Below are positions 18,804 to 26,815 of a stretch of DNA of 64,000 bases, in pieces (the first letter of the stretch is position 1; every line of letters starts with the position of its first letter). This DNA is from Dyadobacter sp. Lineage in GTDB: Bacteria; Bacteroidota; Bacteroidia; Cytophagales; Spirosomataceae. A program made the position numbers and the translations under genes. The stretch is taken from assembly GCF_017744695.1 (NCBI RefSeq), contig NZ_JAGIAS010000008.1, positions 62,001-126,000 on the forward strand, written 5' to 3'. A model generated the notes under the pieces. The model was not told where the DNA came from, ran no database searches, and saw only the letters and a list, made by a program, of their open reading frames with translations.

Positions 18804-19883
18804 TCAACGGAAATATAACGAAAAATACCTTTTTATATTCACTAGCGGGTTCAATTCTTTGCCGTAAATCAGGTGGTTACAAAACTCTTTCGCCAGAAAA
18901 GGAGCAAGTGTAACACCCTTTGTACCTAACCCGTTGAAAATAGACACATTAGAAAACTCCGGGTGAATACCGATCAGGGGACGACGGTCACGCACGGATG
19001 GCCGTATACCTGCCCGAGCGCCGATTAATGTGTAACCGGTGCTTAGCAGGCCCTGCAATTTGGCTTCCAGTTCCTCTGTCGCGGCCTCTGTGACCTCCCA
19101 GTCGAGCGGGTTCCAGGAGTAGGTAGCTCCTACTTTCATCCTATTTTCCGCGAGCGGCAATGCGAATATCCCCTGGTTTATGATGTATGGTTTCAGCGAA
19201 ACGTCTGTGGCGATTTCCAGCATTTGTCCTTTTACGGGAGTGAACGGCAGCCAGTTGAAAAGGCTGTTTTCCAAAGCAAAAAAACCCTGGCAAAAAATGA
19301 CGGTCTTGAATCGCTTACCTTTCCATTCAATACCTTCCTCCGACCGTGCCAGATCAGCCTGGTCAAATGCCCCCTCTACATATAATCCATTCGACTGAAA
19401 GTACGCCCGGCTGGCGTCCAGCAAGGCAGGCAGGTCAATCCAGCCTGATTGCACCACTTCCAAACCGCCAAAGTCCGCATGTACATAGGGTATTTCGGTT
19501 CTGGGATCCGGGGTATTGGCTATATAAGGACTAATACCGGGGTCTGCTGTCTGTGCGAGGTAGGTATTTTGCTCCTCGATGGAACGGAAAGGCCGGTAAA
19601 TCGGGATAAGGTGCATAAGCTTACGGCCCAGTTTTTCTTCAAGGTCTCCGTAAAAAGTTCTGGCATAGGGAAAAAGATCATCGGCCAGCCAGGTTTTGAC
19701 CAGCTTTTTGCCGGTTAGCGGGTTAAAAATCCCGGCTGCAACCCGCGACGAAGAAGGCATTGAAGCGTCTCCGACAATTTGGAAGCTCTTTCCCAGACCG
19801 TGCAGATGCCAGGCTACGGACGTACCGCCTATCCCCTGGCCTATGATAAGGTAATCGTAGTCGAATGAGGGCATATCAGGCAT
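18804..19883 (-). CDS. FAD-dependent oxidoreductase (DAO family)
   Basis: About 359 residues. The Rossmann FAD motif YLIIGQGIGGTSVAWHL lies at the N-terminus. Further family signs are ASMPSSSRVAAGIFNPLTGKK, VIFCQGFFA, VKGQMLEI and the C-terminal GLGTKGVTLAP, which binds the flavin. It resembles glycine/D-amino-acid oxidase-like enzymes; the substrate cannot be told. ATG 19883 or 19874 is the likely start. ATG 19925 would place 14 unneeded residues deep inside cmk. Using 19883, the gene overlaps the cmk stop by 8 nt, so the two are translationally coupled. Confidence 0.82.
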   Translation of the reverse strand: MPDMPSFDYDYLIIGQGIGGTSVAWHLHGLGKSFQIVGDASMPSSSRVAAGIFNPLTGKKLVKTWLADDLFPYARTFYGDLEEKLGRKLMHLIPIYRPFRSIEEQNTYLAQTADPGISPYIANTPDPRTEIPYVHADFGGLEVVQSGWIDLPALLDASRAYFQSNGLYVEGAFDQADLARSEEGIEWKGKRFKTVIFCQGFFALENSLFNWLPFTPVKGQMLEIATDVSLKPYIINQGIFALPLAENRMKVGATYSWNPLDWEVTEAATEELEAKLQGLLSTGYTLIGARAGIRPSVRDRRPLIGIHPEFSNVSIFNGLGTKGVTLAPFLAKEFCNHLIYGKELNPLVNIKRYFSLYFR

Positions 19884-20586
19884 TATCCGCGGCGCGGCGT
19901 CTGAGTGATAACCCGATTTGCTCATCGGCGAGGCGCACTACCACTTCCACCTGTTCGTCGAGCGTCATAAACGAGTTATCAATGTAAATGGCGTCCTCAG
20001 CCTGCCGAAGCGGGCTTTCGGTGCGTGTAGTATCAATATAATCGCGCGTTTTGAGGTTTTCCAGGATTTCCGCCAGATCCACGATCTCGCCTTTTTCCAT
20101 CAGTTCCAGCTGGCGGCGGTGCGCGCGGATCTGCGGATCGGCCGTCATGAAAATTTTAAGTTCGGCCTGCGGAAATACCACAGTACCGATATCCCGGCCG
20201 TCCATGACAATGCCCTTGGTCTTCCCCATTCGCTGCTGCTGAGCTACCAGTGCGTGCCGTACTTCGGCGATCGCGCTCACTTCGCTCACCCTTTCGGAAA
20301 CGTACATTTTCCGGATCTCATCTTCCACATTCAGACCGTTCAGATAGGTATCGTTGCGTCCCAGCTCGGGATGCCGGCGGAACGAAATATGCACCTTTGA
20401 CAGGGCGTTTTCTACTTCCTTCGGATTAGTGAGACTGATATGGTTTTGGATAAAATAGAGGGTAACAGCCCTGTACATCGCGCCGGTGTCGATGTAGGGG
20501 TAATTCAATTGCTTGGCAACCAGCTTCGCCGTCGTGGATTTACCACAACTCGAATAACCGTCGATCGCAACGATAATCTTGGGCAT
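19876..20586 (-). CDS. cmk: Cytidylate kinase
   Basis: Phosphorylates CMP and dCMP with ATP, feeding nucleotide recycling. Visible motifs: P-loop AIDGYSSCGKST, DTGAMYRAVTLYF, and MDGRDIGTVVFPQAELKIF with the CMP-binding arginine. The LID region holds RAHRRQLELMEKG and RDYIDTTRTESPL. 236 residues is the usual length. It is followed by the FAD oxidoreductase with an overlapping start. Confidence 0.94.
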   Translation of the reverse strand: MPKIIVAIDGYSSCGKSTTAKLVAKQLNYPYIDTGAMYRAVTLYFIQNHISLTNPKEVENALSKVHISFRRHPELGRNDTYLNGLNVEDEIRKMYVSERVSEVSAIAEVRHALVAQQQRMGKTKGIVMDGRDIGTVVFPQAELKIFMTADPQIRAHRRQLELMEKGEIVDLAEILENLKTRDYIDTTRTESPLRQAEDAIYIDNSFMTLDEQVEVVVRLADEQIGLSLRRRAADNA

Positions 20587-20632
20587 ATCGGAAAGTGTAA
20601 TTTTACAGAGCGTAAAAATACATTTTTAAAGC

Positions 20633-21148
20633 TCATTCCCCGGCTAGCTTCACAAACAAATGTTCGTCCAGGACCTGGTCGTTTTTAATAATGGCCTTGC
20701 GGTGAACAGCTTCCAATTTGTAACCGGCTTTTTCCAGCACCCGCATCGATGCCGGATTGGTTTCAAAAACACCCGCGTAGAGCCGTGTGACGGTGGTATT
20801 GGCAAAAATCCAGTCGGTCATTTGCAGAACGGCGGCGGTCATAATATTCAGCCCCCAATAAGGTTCACCGAGCCAGTAACCGATCTCGGCGTTGTTGCGG
20901 TGAATGTCTTCCTGACGTACCACGCCTATTCCTCCTACAAATTCATCCTTATAATAGATCGCGCGGTGAAAGCTCTCGCCGCTATGCCGCCCATTGCAGA
21001 AATCGATCCAGTAATGAGCGTCGGAGAGCGCGTAAGGTGAAGGGAAATTATCCCTCACCTGTGCTACCACGTTCTTATTGTTGGCCAGAAGCGCCATCCT
21101 TTCGGCAATATTTCTGGTAAACGGTCTGATTGTTACCTGTTGGTCCAT
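20633..21148 (-). CDS. GNAT family N-acetyltransferase (RimJ/RimL-like)
   Basis: 171 residues with the GNAT fold. The region IGYWLGEPYWGLNIMTAAVLQMTDWIF gives the acetyl-CoA binding beta4-alpha3 segment, and VFETNPASMRVLEKAGYKLEA is the typical C-terminal signature. It most resembles RimJ/RimL-type enzymes that acetylate protein N-termini or small amines, but the substrate is not deducible. It starts 6 nt after the lutC stop codon, so it may be the last gene of the lutBC unit. Confidence 0.85.
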   Translation of the reverse strand: MDQQVTIRPFTRNIAERMALLANNKNVVAQVRDNFPSPYALSDAHYWIDFCNGRHSGESFHRAIYYKDEFVGGIGVVRQEDIHRNNAEIGYWLGEPYWGLNIMTAAVLQMTDWIFANTTVTRLYAGVFETNPASMRVLEKAGYKLEAVHRKAIIKNDQVLDEHLFVKLAGE

Positions 21149-21154
21149 ACGAAA

Positions 21155-21742
21155 CTACTCGCCTTCGAGCAGGAAGATCACCATGCTGCGCGCTCCGTGC
21201 GCGCCGATGACCAGCGATTGCTCAATATCAGCAGTTTTTGACGGACCTGCAATAAAACAGCCCCACCCGAGCGTGTCCTGCAAGCGCACGTACGCCTCAT
21301 GCATATTGTCCACAAGCGCATTGCGCGGGATCACGAACGCGAGGTTTTGCGTAATAAAAGGTAAAACCCGGTGCGGCAAATACTGGTCCGAAATCCAGAC
21401 CGCCCCATTTTCAGCCACACCAAACTCGGCTTGCACAATGGCTATTTCCACCGTTTCCAGCTCGTGCGGATCGGAAACGTTAAGGCTGAAATCCGCCCAG
21501 GCGCTCAATGCGGGAATGGTGGTAGCACGGTTGACGACGCCCGTGTAGAGCTCTTCTGCTTTCGCCGCGAGTTCTTCCGGGTTTTTTACCACGATCACCT
21601 CGGTATAGATCGCCGCGAGCATTTCCCGGAATTTGTCTTCGGTATTCTCAAAATTACTGGCAAAAGTAGCTATCGCCGGTAATGCCACTTCCTCTGGTTT
21701 ATTCTGCCTGATTTGGCTTAAAATTCTATCTCGTGAGCTCAT
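21155..21742 (-). CDS. lutC: Lactate utilization protein C (LUD domain)
   Basis: About 195 residues of the LUD/YkgG family. In Bacillus, LutABC oxidises L-lactate to pyruvate. The C-terminal part GAVWISDQYLPHRVLPFITQNLAFVIPRNAL and the end FIAGPSKTADIEQSLVIGAHG carry the family signature. ATG 21742 is the start; an upstream TTG at 21748 would overlap the lutB stop. The lutB stop and the lutC start are 2 nt apart, so the genes are coupled. Confidence 0.88.
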   Translation of the reverse strand: MSSRDRILSQIRQNKPEEVALPAIATFASNFENTEDKFREMLAAIYTEVIVVKNPEELAAKAEELYTGVVNRATTIPALSAWADFSLNVSDPHELETVEIAIVQAEFGVAENGAVWISDQYLPHRVLPFITQNLAFVIPRNALVDNMHEAYVRLQDTLGWGCFIAGPSKTADIEQSLVIGAHGARSMVIFLLEGE

Positions 21743-21744
21743 AA

Positions 21745-23121
21745 TCAATTCTTTCTGTTACGAACATACCAATCGCGGAAGCTTTCTTTCGGCGGTTCGG
21801 GCATGTCGCGTTGTTTGTACCAGGGGTTCAATGCATTATTGACCATGAATGGCATCGCCCGCATCACCGTCCGTCCCAGCCTGCCCGACCATTGGTAAAA
21901 CCGCGGCGCGGCCAGCACAGTCGACATGGCTCGGATACCGATTTCCTTGCTCTTATGCACGTGGCCTTCCTTCGCAAGTACCTGCCTCCATTTATACAGC
22001 TGGTCATGAATATCAATTTTCACCGGGCATACATTGGAGCAGCTGCCACATAATGTACTCGCAAATGGCAAATCCGCATTCTTGGTCATGTCCAAATTCG
22101 GCGCCAAAATCGAACCGATCGGCCCAGCCACTGCATTATGGTAGCTATGCCCGCCGCTCCTTCGGTAAACCGGGCAGGTATTCATACACGCCCCGCAGCG
22201 TATGCATTTCAGAGAATTCCGGAAATCTTTCCTTCCCAGCTGCGTGCTGCGACCGTTATCAACGATCACAATATGCATTTCCTGCCCCTCCCGCGGCTTT
22301 TTAAAATGGCTGCTGTAAGTGGTTATCGGCTGGCCGGTAGCGCTTCTTGCGAGCAGGCGCAGGAATACGCCCAAATGCTCCTGTTTCGGGATAATCTTCT
22401 CAAAACCCATGCAGGCAATGTGAATATCGGCCAAATGCGCGCCCATATCCGCATTCCCCTCGTTGGTCGAGACCACAAATCCCCCTGTTTCTGCCACCGC
22501 AAAGTTCACGCCTGTTAATGCAGCTCTGCGTGTAAGAAATTTATCCCGTAAATGCTGGCGGGCAGCTTCGGTGAGGTATTGCGGGTCGGTCGCGCCGGCG
22601 TCGGTGCCCAGGTGCTCATGAAAAAGATCGCCGATATCTTTCTTTTTCAAGTGGATTGCCGGCAGCACAATGTGGCTTGGCGGCTCGTTGCGAAGCTGCA
22701 CGATGCGCTCGCCCAGGTCGGTGTCAATCACTTCGATGCCGTTCTTTTGGAGGAATTCGTTCATGTGACATTCCTCCGTGAGCATCGATTTGCTTTTCAC
22801 CATCTTATCGATCTTGTGTTTTTTCAAGAGGCCGAGTACAATTTCGTTATGCTCAGCCGCATTGGCAGCCCAATGCACCTGCACACCGTTTTCATTTGCT
22901 TTTTGCTCAAAAGAAATCAGTAGCTCGTCGAGGTGCGAAAGCACGTAATGCTTGATACCCGACGCGGCTTCGCGAAGCTGCTCCCATTCGGGCAGTTGTT
23001 TGGATGATTTATCGCGCTTCTGGCGGACGAACCACAGGGTTTCGTCGTGCCAGTTTACATACGGTTCGTCTCTGTTGAACACCTCGGAAGCGTCCGCGTG
23101 CTCCATTACTGTTTTGGACAT
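21745..23121 (-). CDS. lutB: Lactate utilization iron-sulfur protein B
   Basis: 458 residues. A LUD domain (about 60-290) contains ALTGVNFAVAETGGFVVSTNEGN. The C-terminal half carries two ferredoxin-like 4Fe-4S sites, CIRCGACMNTCPVYRRSGGH and CGSCSNVCPVKIDIHD. In Bacillus LutB works with LutA and LutC in cytochrome-independent L-lactate oxidation. Here lutB and lutC are contiguous, but lutA lies about 700 bp upstream, with an unrelated plus-strand gene between them. The 240-bp upstream gap must therefore hold its own promoter. Confidence 0.9.
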   Translation of the reverse strand: MSKTVMEHADASEVFNRDEPYVNWHDETLWFVRQKRDKSSKQLPEWEQLREAASGIKHYVLSHLDELLISFEQKANENGVQVHWAANAAEHNEIVLGLLKKHKIDKMVKSKSMLTEECHMNEFLQKNGIEVIDTDLGERIVQLRNEPPSHIVLPAIHLKKKDIGDLFHEHLGTDAGATDPQYLTEAARQHLRDKFLTRRAALTGVNFAVAETGGFVVSTNEGNADMGAHLADIHIACMGFEKIIPKQEHLGVFLRLLARSATGQPITTYSSHFKKPREGQEMHIVIVDNGRSTQLGRKDFRNSLKCIRCGACMNTCPVYRRSGGHSYHNAVAGPIGSILAPNLDMTKNADLPFASTLCGSCSNVCPVKIDIHDQLYKWRQVLAKEGHVHKSKEIGIRAMSTVLAAPRFYQWSGRLGRTVMRAMPFMVNNALNPWYKQRDMPEPPKESFRDWYVRNRKN

Positions 23122-23270
23122 AGCTGCCTTAACAATTAGATAATGGTATTTAAAGAAGAATAAGCTTTGTAGTTTTCACATCCATTGCATTATTTCAAGT
23201 TTCGAGTTTGTTTAATAAACAACTTTTCACAAATCGAAAAAATGCTATTTTCTTGTATTGCAATATCTTA

Positions 23271-23278
23271 TACTTTTG
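23271..23278 (+). promoter_or_regulatory. Bacteroidota -7 promoter element (TACTTTTG)
   Basis: Exact TAnnTTTG match with a T-rich stretch (TATTTTCTTG) around -33, placing transcription start near 23285. It serves the small secreted-protein gene at 23362 and leaves a leader of about 77 nt. Confidence 0.55.
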
Positions 23279-23312
23279 AATCAACAAAGTTTTTCGATCG
23301 GGGCATCGGAGT

Positions 23313-23340
23313 CTGAACTAAGTTCAGTTTAACTTTTTTT
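23313..23340 (+). promoter_or_regulatory. Hairpin plus T-tract in the leader of the secreted-protein gene
   Basis: CTGAAC-TAA-GTTCAG (23313-23327) forms a 6-bp stem and is followed by TTTAACTTTTTTT. This looks like a weak intrinsic terminator placed between promoter and start codon, so it could act as an attenuator. It could equally be a stabilising 5' structure. Confidence 0.35.
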
Positions 23341-23361
23341 AGACATTAAATATTAACTCCT

Positions 23362-23757
23362 ATGAAAACCAAAAACACTCTTATTATTGCAGCCATCACA
23401 GGTTTGCTTCTATCAGGATCGGCATTTGCAGCAAATGCCCAGAACAACTTCGCTACCGCAGACAAAACTGAAAATGCTTCTACCAAGCTGACGGTTCTGC
23501 AGGTTAAACCATTGCAATTCCGCGTTTCTTATAATAATCCAATTTCAAAGAATGTAGTTGTGCGTATTCTGGACAACGAGAAGAATGTGCTTTTCTCAGA
23601 AAACCGCAAAGTTGAAAACAACTACCTGAAATACTTCGATTTATCAACTTTGATGGACGGAACTTACACGTTCGAAATCACGGATGGTAAAGAGAAGACT
23701 GCACAATCGTTTGATATTTTGACTACAACCAGCCGCGTTGTTTCTTCAATCAACTAA
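23362..23757 (+). CDS. Small secreted protein, Ig-like fold
   Basis: 131 residues with a clear signal peptide (about 1-26, ALPHA-helical core LLLSGSAFAANAQ). The mature part of about 105 residues is beta-rich: KPLQFRVSYNNPISKNVVVRILD, then YFDLSTLMDGTYTFEITDG. This resembles T9SS tail-like or DUF3244-type Ig domains (pattern: VxVxDxxGxxLFSExxxxxxxYxxxFDLSxLxxGxYxxxI), but it lacks the terminal catalytic or anchoring features of either. It has its own promoter and terminator and interrupts the lut locus on the opposite strand. Function unknown; probably periplasmic or surface. Confidence 0.75.
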   Translation: MKTKNTLIIAAITGLLLSGSAFAANAQNNFATADKTENASTKLTVLQVKPLQFRVSYNNPISKNVVVRILDNEKNVLFSENRKVENNYLKYFDLSTLMDGTYTFEITDGKEKTAQSFDILTTTSRVVSSIN

Positions 23758-23813
23758 TAACGGGGCGCTTCTCAGATTCCATCCCTCGCGGGAACGCGCA
23801 TAAACTTTGTATG

Positions 23814-23846
23814 AACCGGGGCTCAATGTATGGGCTCCGGTTTTTT
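23814..23846 (+). terminator. Terminator of the secreted-protein gene, overlapping the 3' end of lutA
   Basis: AACCGG pairs with CCGGTT, with extra GC pairs inside, and is followed by TTTTTTAA. The hairpin and T-run extend into the last codons of lutA on the other strand, whose stop codon is at 23823-23825. Confidence 0.65.
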
Positions 23847-24596
23847 AATCCTCGAGTTTAGGATCTCGGCGATGTGCTTCACCTGCACATTGGAATTGCC
23901 GCGTTTCAGAATGCCGCCCAAATGCATCAGGCAGCTCATATCCGAGCCGGTAATGTATTCGGCATTGTGGCGGATATGGTCGGCCACGCGGTCCTTACCC
24001 ATTTTCACCGATACCGCTTCTTCGCTCACGCAGAAAGTCCCCCCGAAACCGCAACATTCGTCCGTACGGTCAAGATCGATCAGCTCGATGCCCTTCACTT
24101 GTTTTAATAGCGAAACCGGTTTGGAAAACGGCGCCGCATTCAGCTCCGACATTTGAGACAAATGCAACCCGCGCTGCCCGTGACAACCCTGGTGCAGGCC
24201 GACGCGATGCGGGAATTCCGCTTCAATCGTGTCTATTTTTAAAACGTCGGTCAGAAATTCGACCAGTTCGTACACTTTCTTTCTGAGTACTTTCGATTCG
24301 TCGGCCTTGTTATCGGCCTTCAAATGGTCCTTGATATGCAGTACACAGCTCCCTGACGGCGACACTACGTAGTCGCAATCTTTGAAAATATCATAAAAAA
24401 GATTGTCACACGAGCGCGAGAGGTGTTCGAATCCGGAGTTGGCCATCGGCTGGCCGCAGCAGGTCTGATTCAGCGGAAATGTAACTGTGCAGCCAAGTTT
24501 CTCGAGCAATTCGAGCGTTGCAATCCCTACTTGCGGATAAAACTGATCAACATAGCAGGGAATAAATAATCCGATCTTCCAATTTGAGTAATTCAT
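23823..24596 (-). CDS. lutA: Lactate utilization protein A (CCG-domain Fe-S protein)
   Basis: 257 residues with two cysteine-rich CCG domains, as in heterodisulfide reductase and glycolate/lactate oxidase subunits: NQTCCGQPMANSGF (first) and HQGCHGQRG followed by DECCGFGGTFCVS (second). The N-terminus IGLFIPCYVDQFYPQVG is typical of LutA. It probably acts with LutB and LutC in L-lactate oxidation. It starts 3 nt after the stop of the endonuclease/phosphatase-family gene, so those two may share a transcript. Confidence 0.88.
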   Translation of the reverse strand: MNYSNWKIGLFIPCYVDQFYPQVGIATLELLEKLGCTVTFPLNQTCCGQPMANSGFEHLSRSCDNLFYDIFKDCDYVVSPSGSCVLHIKDHLKADNKADESKVLRKKVYELVEFLTDVLKIDTIEAEFPHRVGLHQGCHGQRGLHLSQMSELNAAPFSKPVSLLKQVKGIELIDLDRTDECCGFGGTFCVSEEAVSVKMGKDRVADHIRHNAEYITGSDMSCLMHLGGILKRGNSNVQVKHIAEILNSRIKKPEPIH

Positions 24597-24599
24597 TTT

Positions 24600-25382
24600 C
24601 TACCAAAATTCAATGGTGGCCTGAATAGGATAGTGATCAGAAACGTCCGGATAATTTCGGATCACCTTGTAGTTTTTGATACGGACCTTGTTGTTCAGCA
24701 AGGCAAAAATATAATCGAGCCGGTCGCCCGGTAAACCTTCGTTCCAGGTCTGCATCTGTGACCCGCGGGCAGCGTCCTGCCAGTTTCTGCGGAACGAAAA
24801 GTAAGGCTGTTCATTCGGTCTTGCGCCCATGTCCATCCCCAAAAGCACAGGCTGGACGCTGTTGACAAGCATTTGATTAATATAAGCAGCTTGTAATGCA
24901 CGATCCATCACCGAAGCATACTCAAGCCGGGAGTTGCAGAACCGGAACGTAACCGACCTCGACAGCCGGATCAATCCGCATTGCAGCACTTTCGGGTCGG
25001 CACCCGCTGTCCGCGGCAGGTTGATCACCTGTGTTTTTTCAAACGGCCAGTTGGAAAGTATTCCCACGCCCTGCGTTCCATTCTCATTCGTATCGGCCAC
25101 TGCGTACGCATAGTACATGCCCGTCTGCGCGGCAATCTGTCTGAGCTGGAACTGCACCTTTCCCTTATCCATCAGGCTGTCGACCGCCTGCAATGCCACA
25201 AGATCCGGGTCATTCTCTTTAATTATCCTTAAAATATCCCTTAGATTGGACTCTTCCTGGTCATTGAGCCCATGCCGGATGTTGAAACTCATCAACTTCA
25301 CTTCCACAGCCTGGCGTGGCTGCGACGAAAGCAATGCAAATGATAAAATAAGGATGGATAATGCGTAAAATAGTCTACTCAA
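24600..25382 (-). CDS. Secreted endonuclease/exonuclease/phosphatase family protein
   Basis: 260 residues with an N-terminal signal peptide (about 1-22). The EEP fold is shown by LMSFNIRHGLND near the start, DLVALQAVDS (an unusual Q in place of the catalytic Glu of LQEVD), VLLGMDMGARPNE where GDFN is expected, and the C-terminal VSDHYPIQATIEF with the catalytic SDHxP. The altered metal site (Gln for Glu, Met for Asn/Phe) suggests weakened or changed activity. The substrate could be a phosphoester in nucleic acid, sugar or lipid. Confidence 0.8.
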   Translation of the reverse strand: MSRLFYALSILILSFALLSSQPRQAVEVKLMSFNIRHGLNDQEESNLRDILRIIKENDPDLVALQAVDSLMDKGKVQFQLRQIAAQTGMYYAYAVADTNENGTQGVGILSNWPFEKTQVINLPRTAGADPKVLQCGLIRLSRSVTFRFCNSRLEYASVMDRALQAAYINQMLVNSVQPVLLGMDMGARPNEQPYFSFRRNWQDAARGSQMQTWNEGLPGDRLDYIFALLNNKVRIKNYKVIRNYPDVSDHYPIQATIEFW

Positions 25383-25419
25383 CCTGTTCGAATGCTAGTT
25401 CATACTACGACCTTTATTC

Positions 25420-25749
25420 TCAGAGGGCAAATATTTGTTCCATTAATACCCACTTTTCACCGGGTTTGGCCGTGGGCAGTGCTTGTTGGTATTTCCACAT
25501 GAGCTGCTCCCATTCCTGTACTTTCGGGTTGTCGGCATCCATCCGGGCTTTTGTTTCAAAACTAAAATCGTCCTCGGTTTCCATGATCATAAACAACCGG
25601 TTTCCGACGCGGTAAATATCCATCACCGTAATGCCGGCGCTGGTGATACTCTTGTGGATTTCAGGCTGGATCTTTTTATGATAACCTTCGTATTCCGCAA
25701 TCATTTGTGGGTCATCCACCAGATCCACCGCAAGACAATATCTTTTCAT
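25420..25749 (-). CDS. L-rhamnose/L-fucose mutarotase (RhaM family)
   Basis: 109 residues of the RhaM family, which interconvert alpha and beta anomers of 6-deoxy-sugars. Visible are YHKKIQPEIHKSI (active-site His), IYRVGNRLFMIMETEDDF and VQEWEQLMWKYQQALP. In this neighbourhood (lactonase, SDR, FAH hydrolase, dehydratase) L-fucose is a better guess than L-rhamnose, because no rhamnose isomerase or kinase gene is present. It is the last gene of the cluster, 9 nt after the amidohydrolase. Confidence 0.85.
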   Translation of the reverse strand: MKRYCLAVDLVDDPQMIAEYEGYHKKIQPEIHKSITSAGITVMDIYRVGNRLFMIMETEDDFSFETKARMDADNPKVQEWEQLMWKYQQALPTAKPGEKWVLMEQIFAL

Positions 25750-25758
25750 AATCAGTAA

Positions 25759-26589
25759 TTAAATATCGAGATTGTAAAATCTTCTCGCGTTGTTTCCCAT
25801 TACATCCCGTACCTCGTCATCGGAGAACATGCTCAGGTAATCGGTCAAGATGCCTTTCGCGCCTTCGTATTCGCCCGCGACCAGGCATACGGGCCAATCG
25901 GAGCCATACATGATACGTTCCGTTCCAAACGCTTCGAAAACCACGTCGAGATACGGACGAAAATCGGCTTTCTCCCAATGCTGCCAGTTGGCTTCCGTCA
26001 CCAAGCCGGAAACCTTGCAATGCACATTCGGCAGTTCGGCAAGCCGGCGAATGTCGTCCGCCCACGGCTGTAATTCCTGCGCTTTGATAAGCGGCTTCGC
26101 AATGTGATCCAACACAAAATGCACATTCGGCAACTTTACCGCGAAATTGAACGCTTCTTTCAGCTGATTCTGGTAAATGAGGATGTCGTAGGTAAAGTCA
26201 AATGCGACCAGTTGTCCTACTCCCCTGACAAACTCCGGTTGCAACAGAAAACCTTCGGGTTGTCCCTGAGCTACGTGCCTGAAACCTTTCAGCTTTTCAA
26301 ACTGGGAGTATCTTTCGAGTTGATCATACAAATTCGCCGCCCGAAGGTCAACCCACCCTACCACACCGGCCACAAAATCATTGGCCTCGGCCAAATGCAG
26401 AAGAAATTCCGTCTCCGAATCGGTTTGTGAAGCCTGCACGGCCACGCAACCGTCGACTTTATTCGTTTTCAGGACCGGCCACAGATCCTCCGGCAAAAAA
26501 TTCCGCCGGATTACCTCCATATCGGGCGTGATCCATGAATCACGATCCTCGTCAAATATCCAGAAATGCTGGTGCGCGTCTATGGTCAT
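25759..26589 (-). CDS. Amidohydrolase family protein, probable L-fuconolactonase
   Basis: 276 residues, TIM-barrel metal hydrolase of the COG3618 type. Metal ligands appear as DAHQHFWIF (HxH), VLDHIAKPLI (His) and MYGSDWPVC (Asp). VHCKVSGLVTEANW is characteristic of the lactonases in this group, which open sugar-1,5-lactones such as L-fucono- or L-rhamnonolactone. In the cluster it would convert L-fuconolactone to L-fuconate. The assignment rests on the family and the neighbouring genes, not on diagnostic residues for the substrate. Confidence 0.82.
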   Translation of the reverse strand: MTIDAHQHFWIFDEDRDSWITPDMEVIRRNFLPEDLWPVLKTNKVDGCVAVQASQTDSETEFLLHLAEANDFVAGVVGWVDLRAANLYDQLERYSQFEKLKGFRHVAQGQPEGFLLQPEFVRGVGQLVAFDFTYDILIYQNQLKEAFNFAVKLPNVHFVLDHIAKPLIKAQELQPWADDIRRLAELPNVHCKVSGLVTEANWQHWEKADFRPYLDVVFEAFGTERIMYGSDWPVCLVAGEYEGAKGILTDYLSMFSDDEVRDVMGNNARRFYNLDI

Positions 26590-26604
26590 ATACTTCTTTA
26601 CTAT

Positions 26605-26812
26605 GCTGGTAACTTGGTCAGTTACGGTCAGGTGTTGTCACTGGCAGTCAGGTGTTGTCATTGTATTGTCATGTGTGGTCATTCTTTGTCAAGTGTAGTC
26701 ATTTTTAGTCAAGTGTTGTCTAATATCAAAAATCAAATGCACCTGACAGCGAATCACTATACCTGACTACCTGACTACACCTGACAATGAATGACCACAA
26801 ACGTCGCAGAAT
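26605..26812. repeat. Degenerate short repeats of GTCAGGTGTTGTCA type
   Basis: This 208-bp gap consists largely of variants of GGTCAGGTGTTGTCA, AGTCAGGTGTTGTCA, TGTCATGTGTGGTCA and GTCAAGTGTTGTC, followed on the other side by inverted copies (CCTGACTACCTGACTACACCTGACAA). A related stretch (CCTGACTACTACCTGACA) sits at about 43200-43220. It separates the lactonase and FAH genes. Confidence 0.6.
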
Positions 26813-26815
26813 CCC

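Noticed and set aside
25420-25749. Assignment as a rhamnose operon
   Set aside because: Only the mutarotase family name points to rhamnose. No rhamnose isomerase, kinase or aldolase is present, and the other genes fit oxidative fucose-type degradation better.
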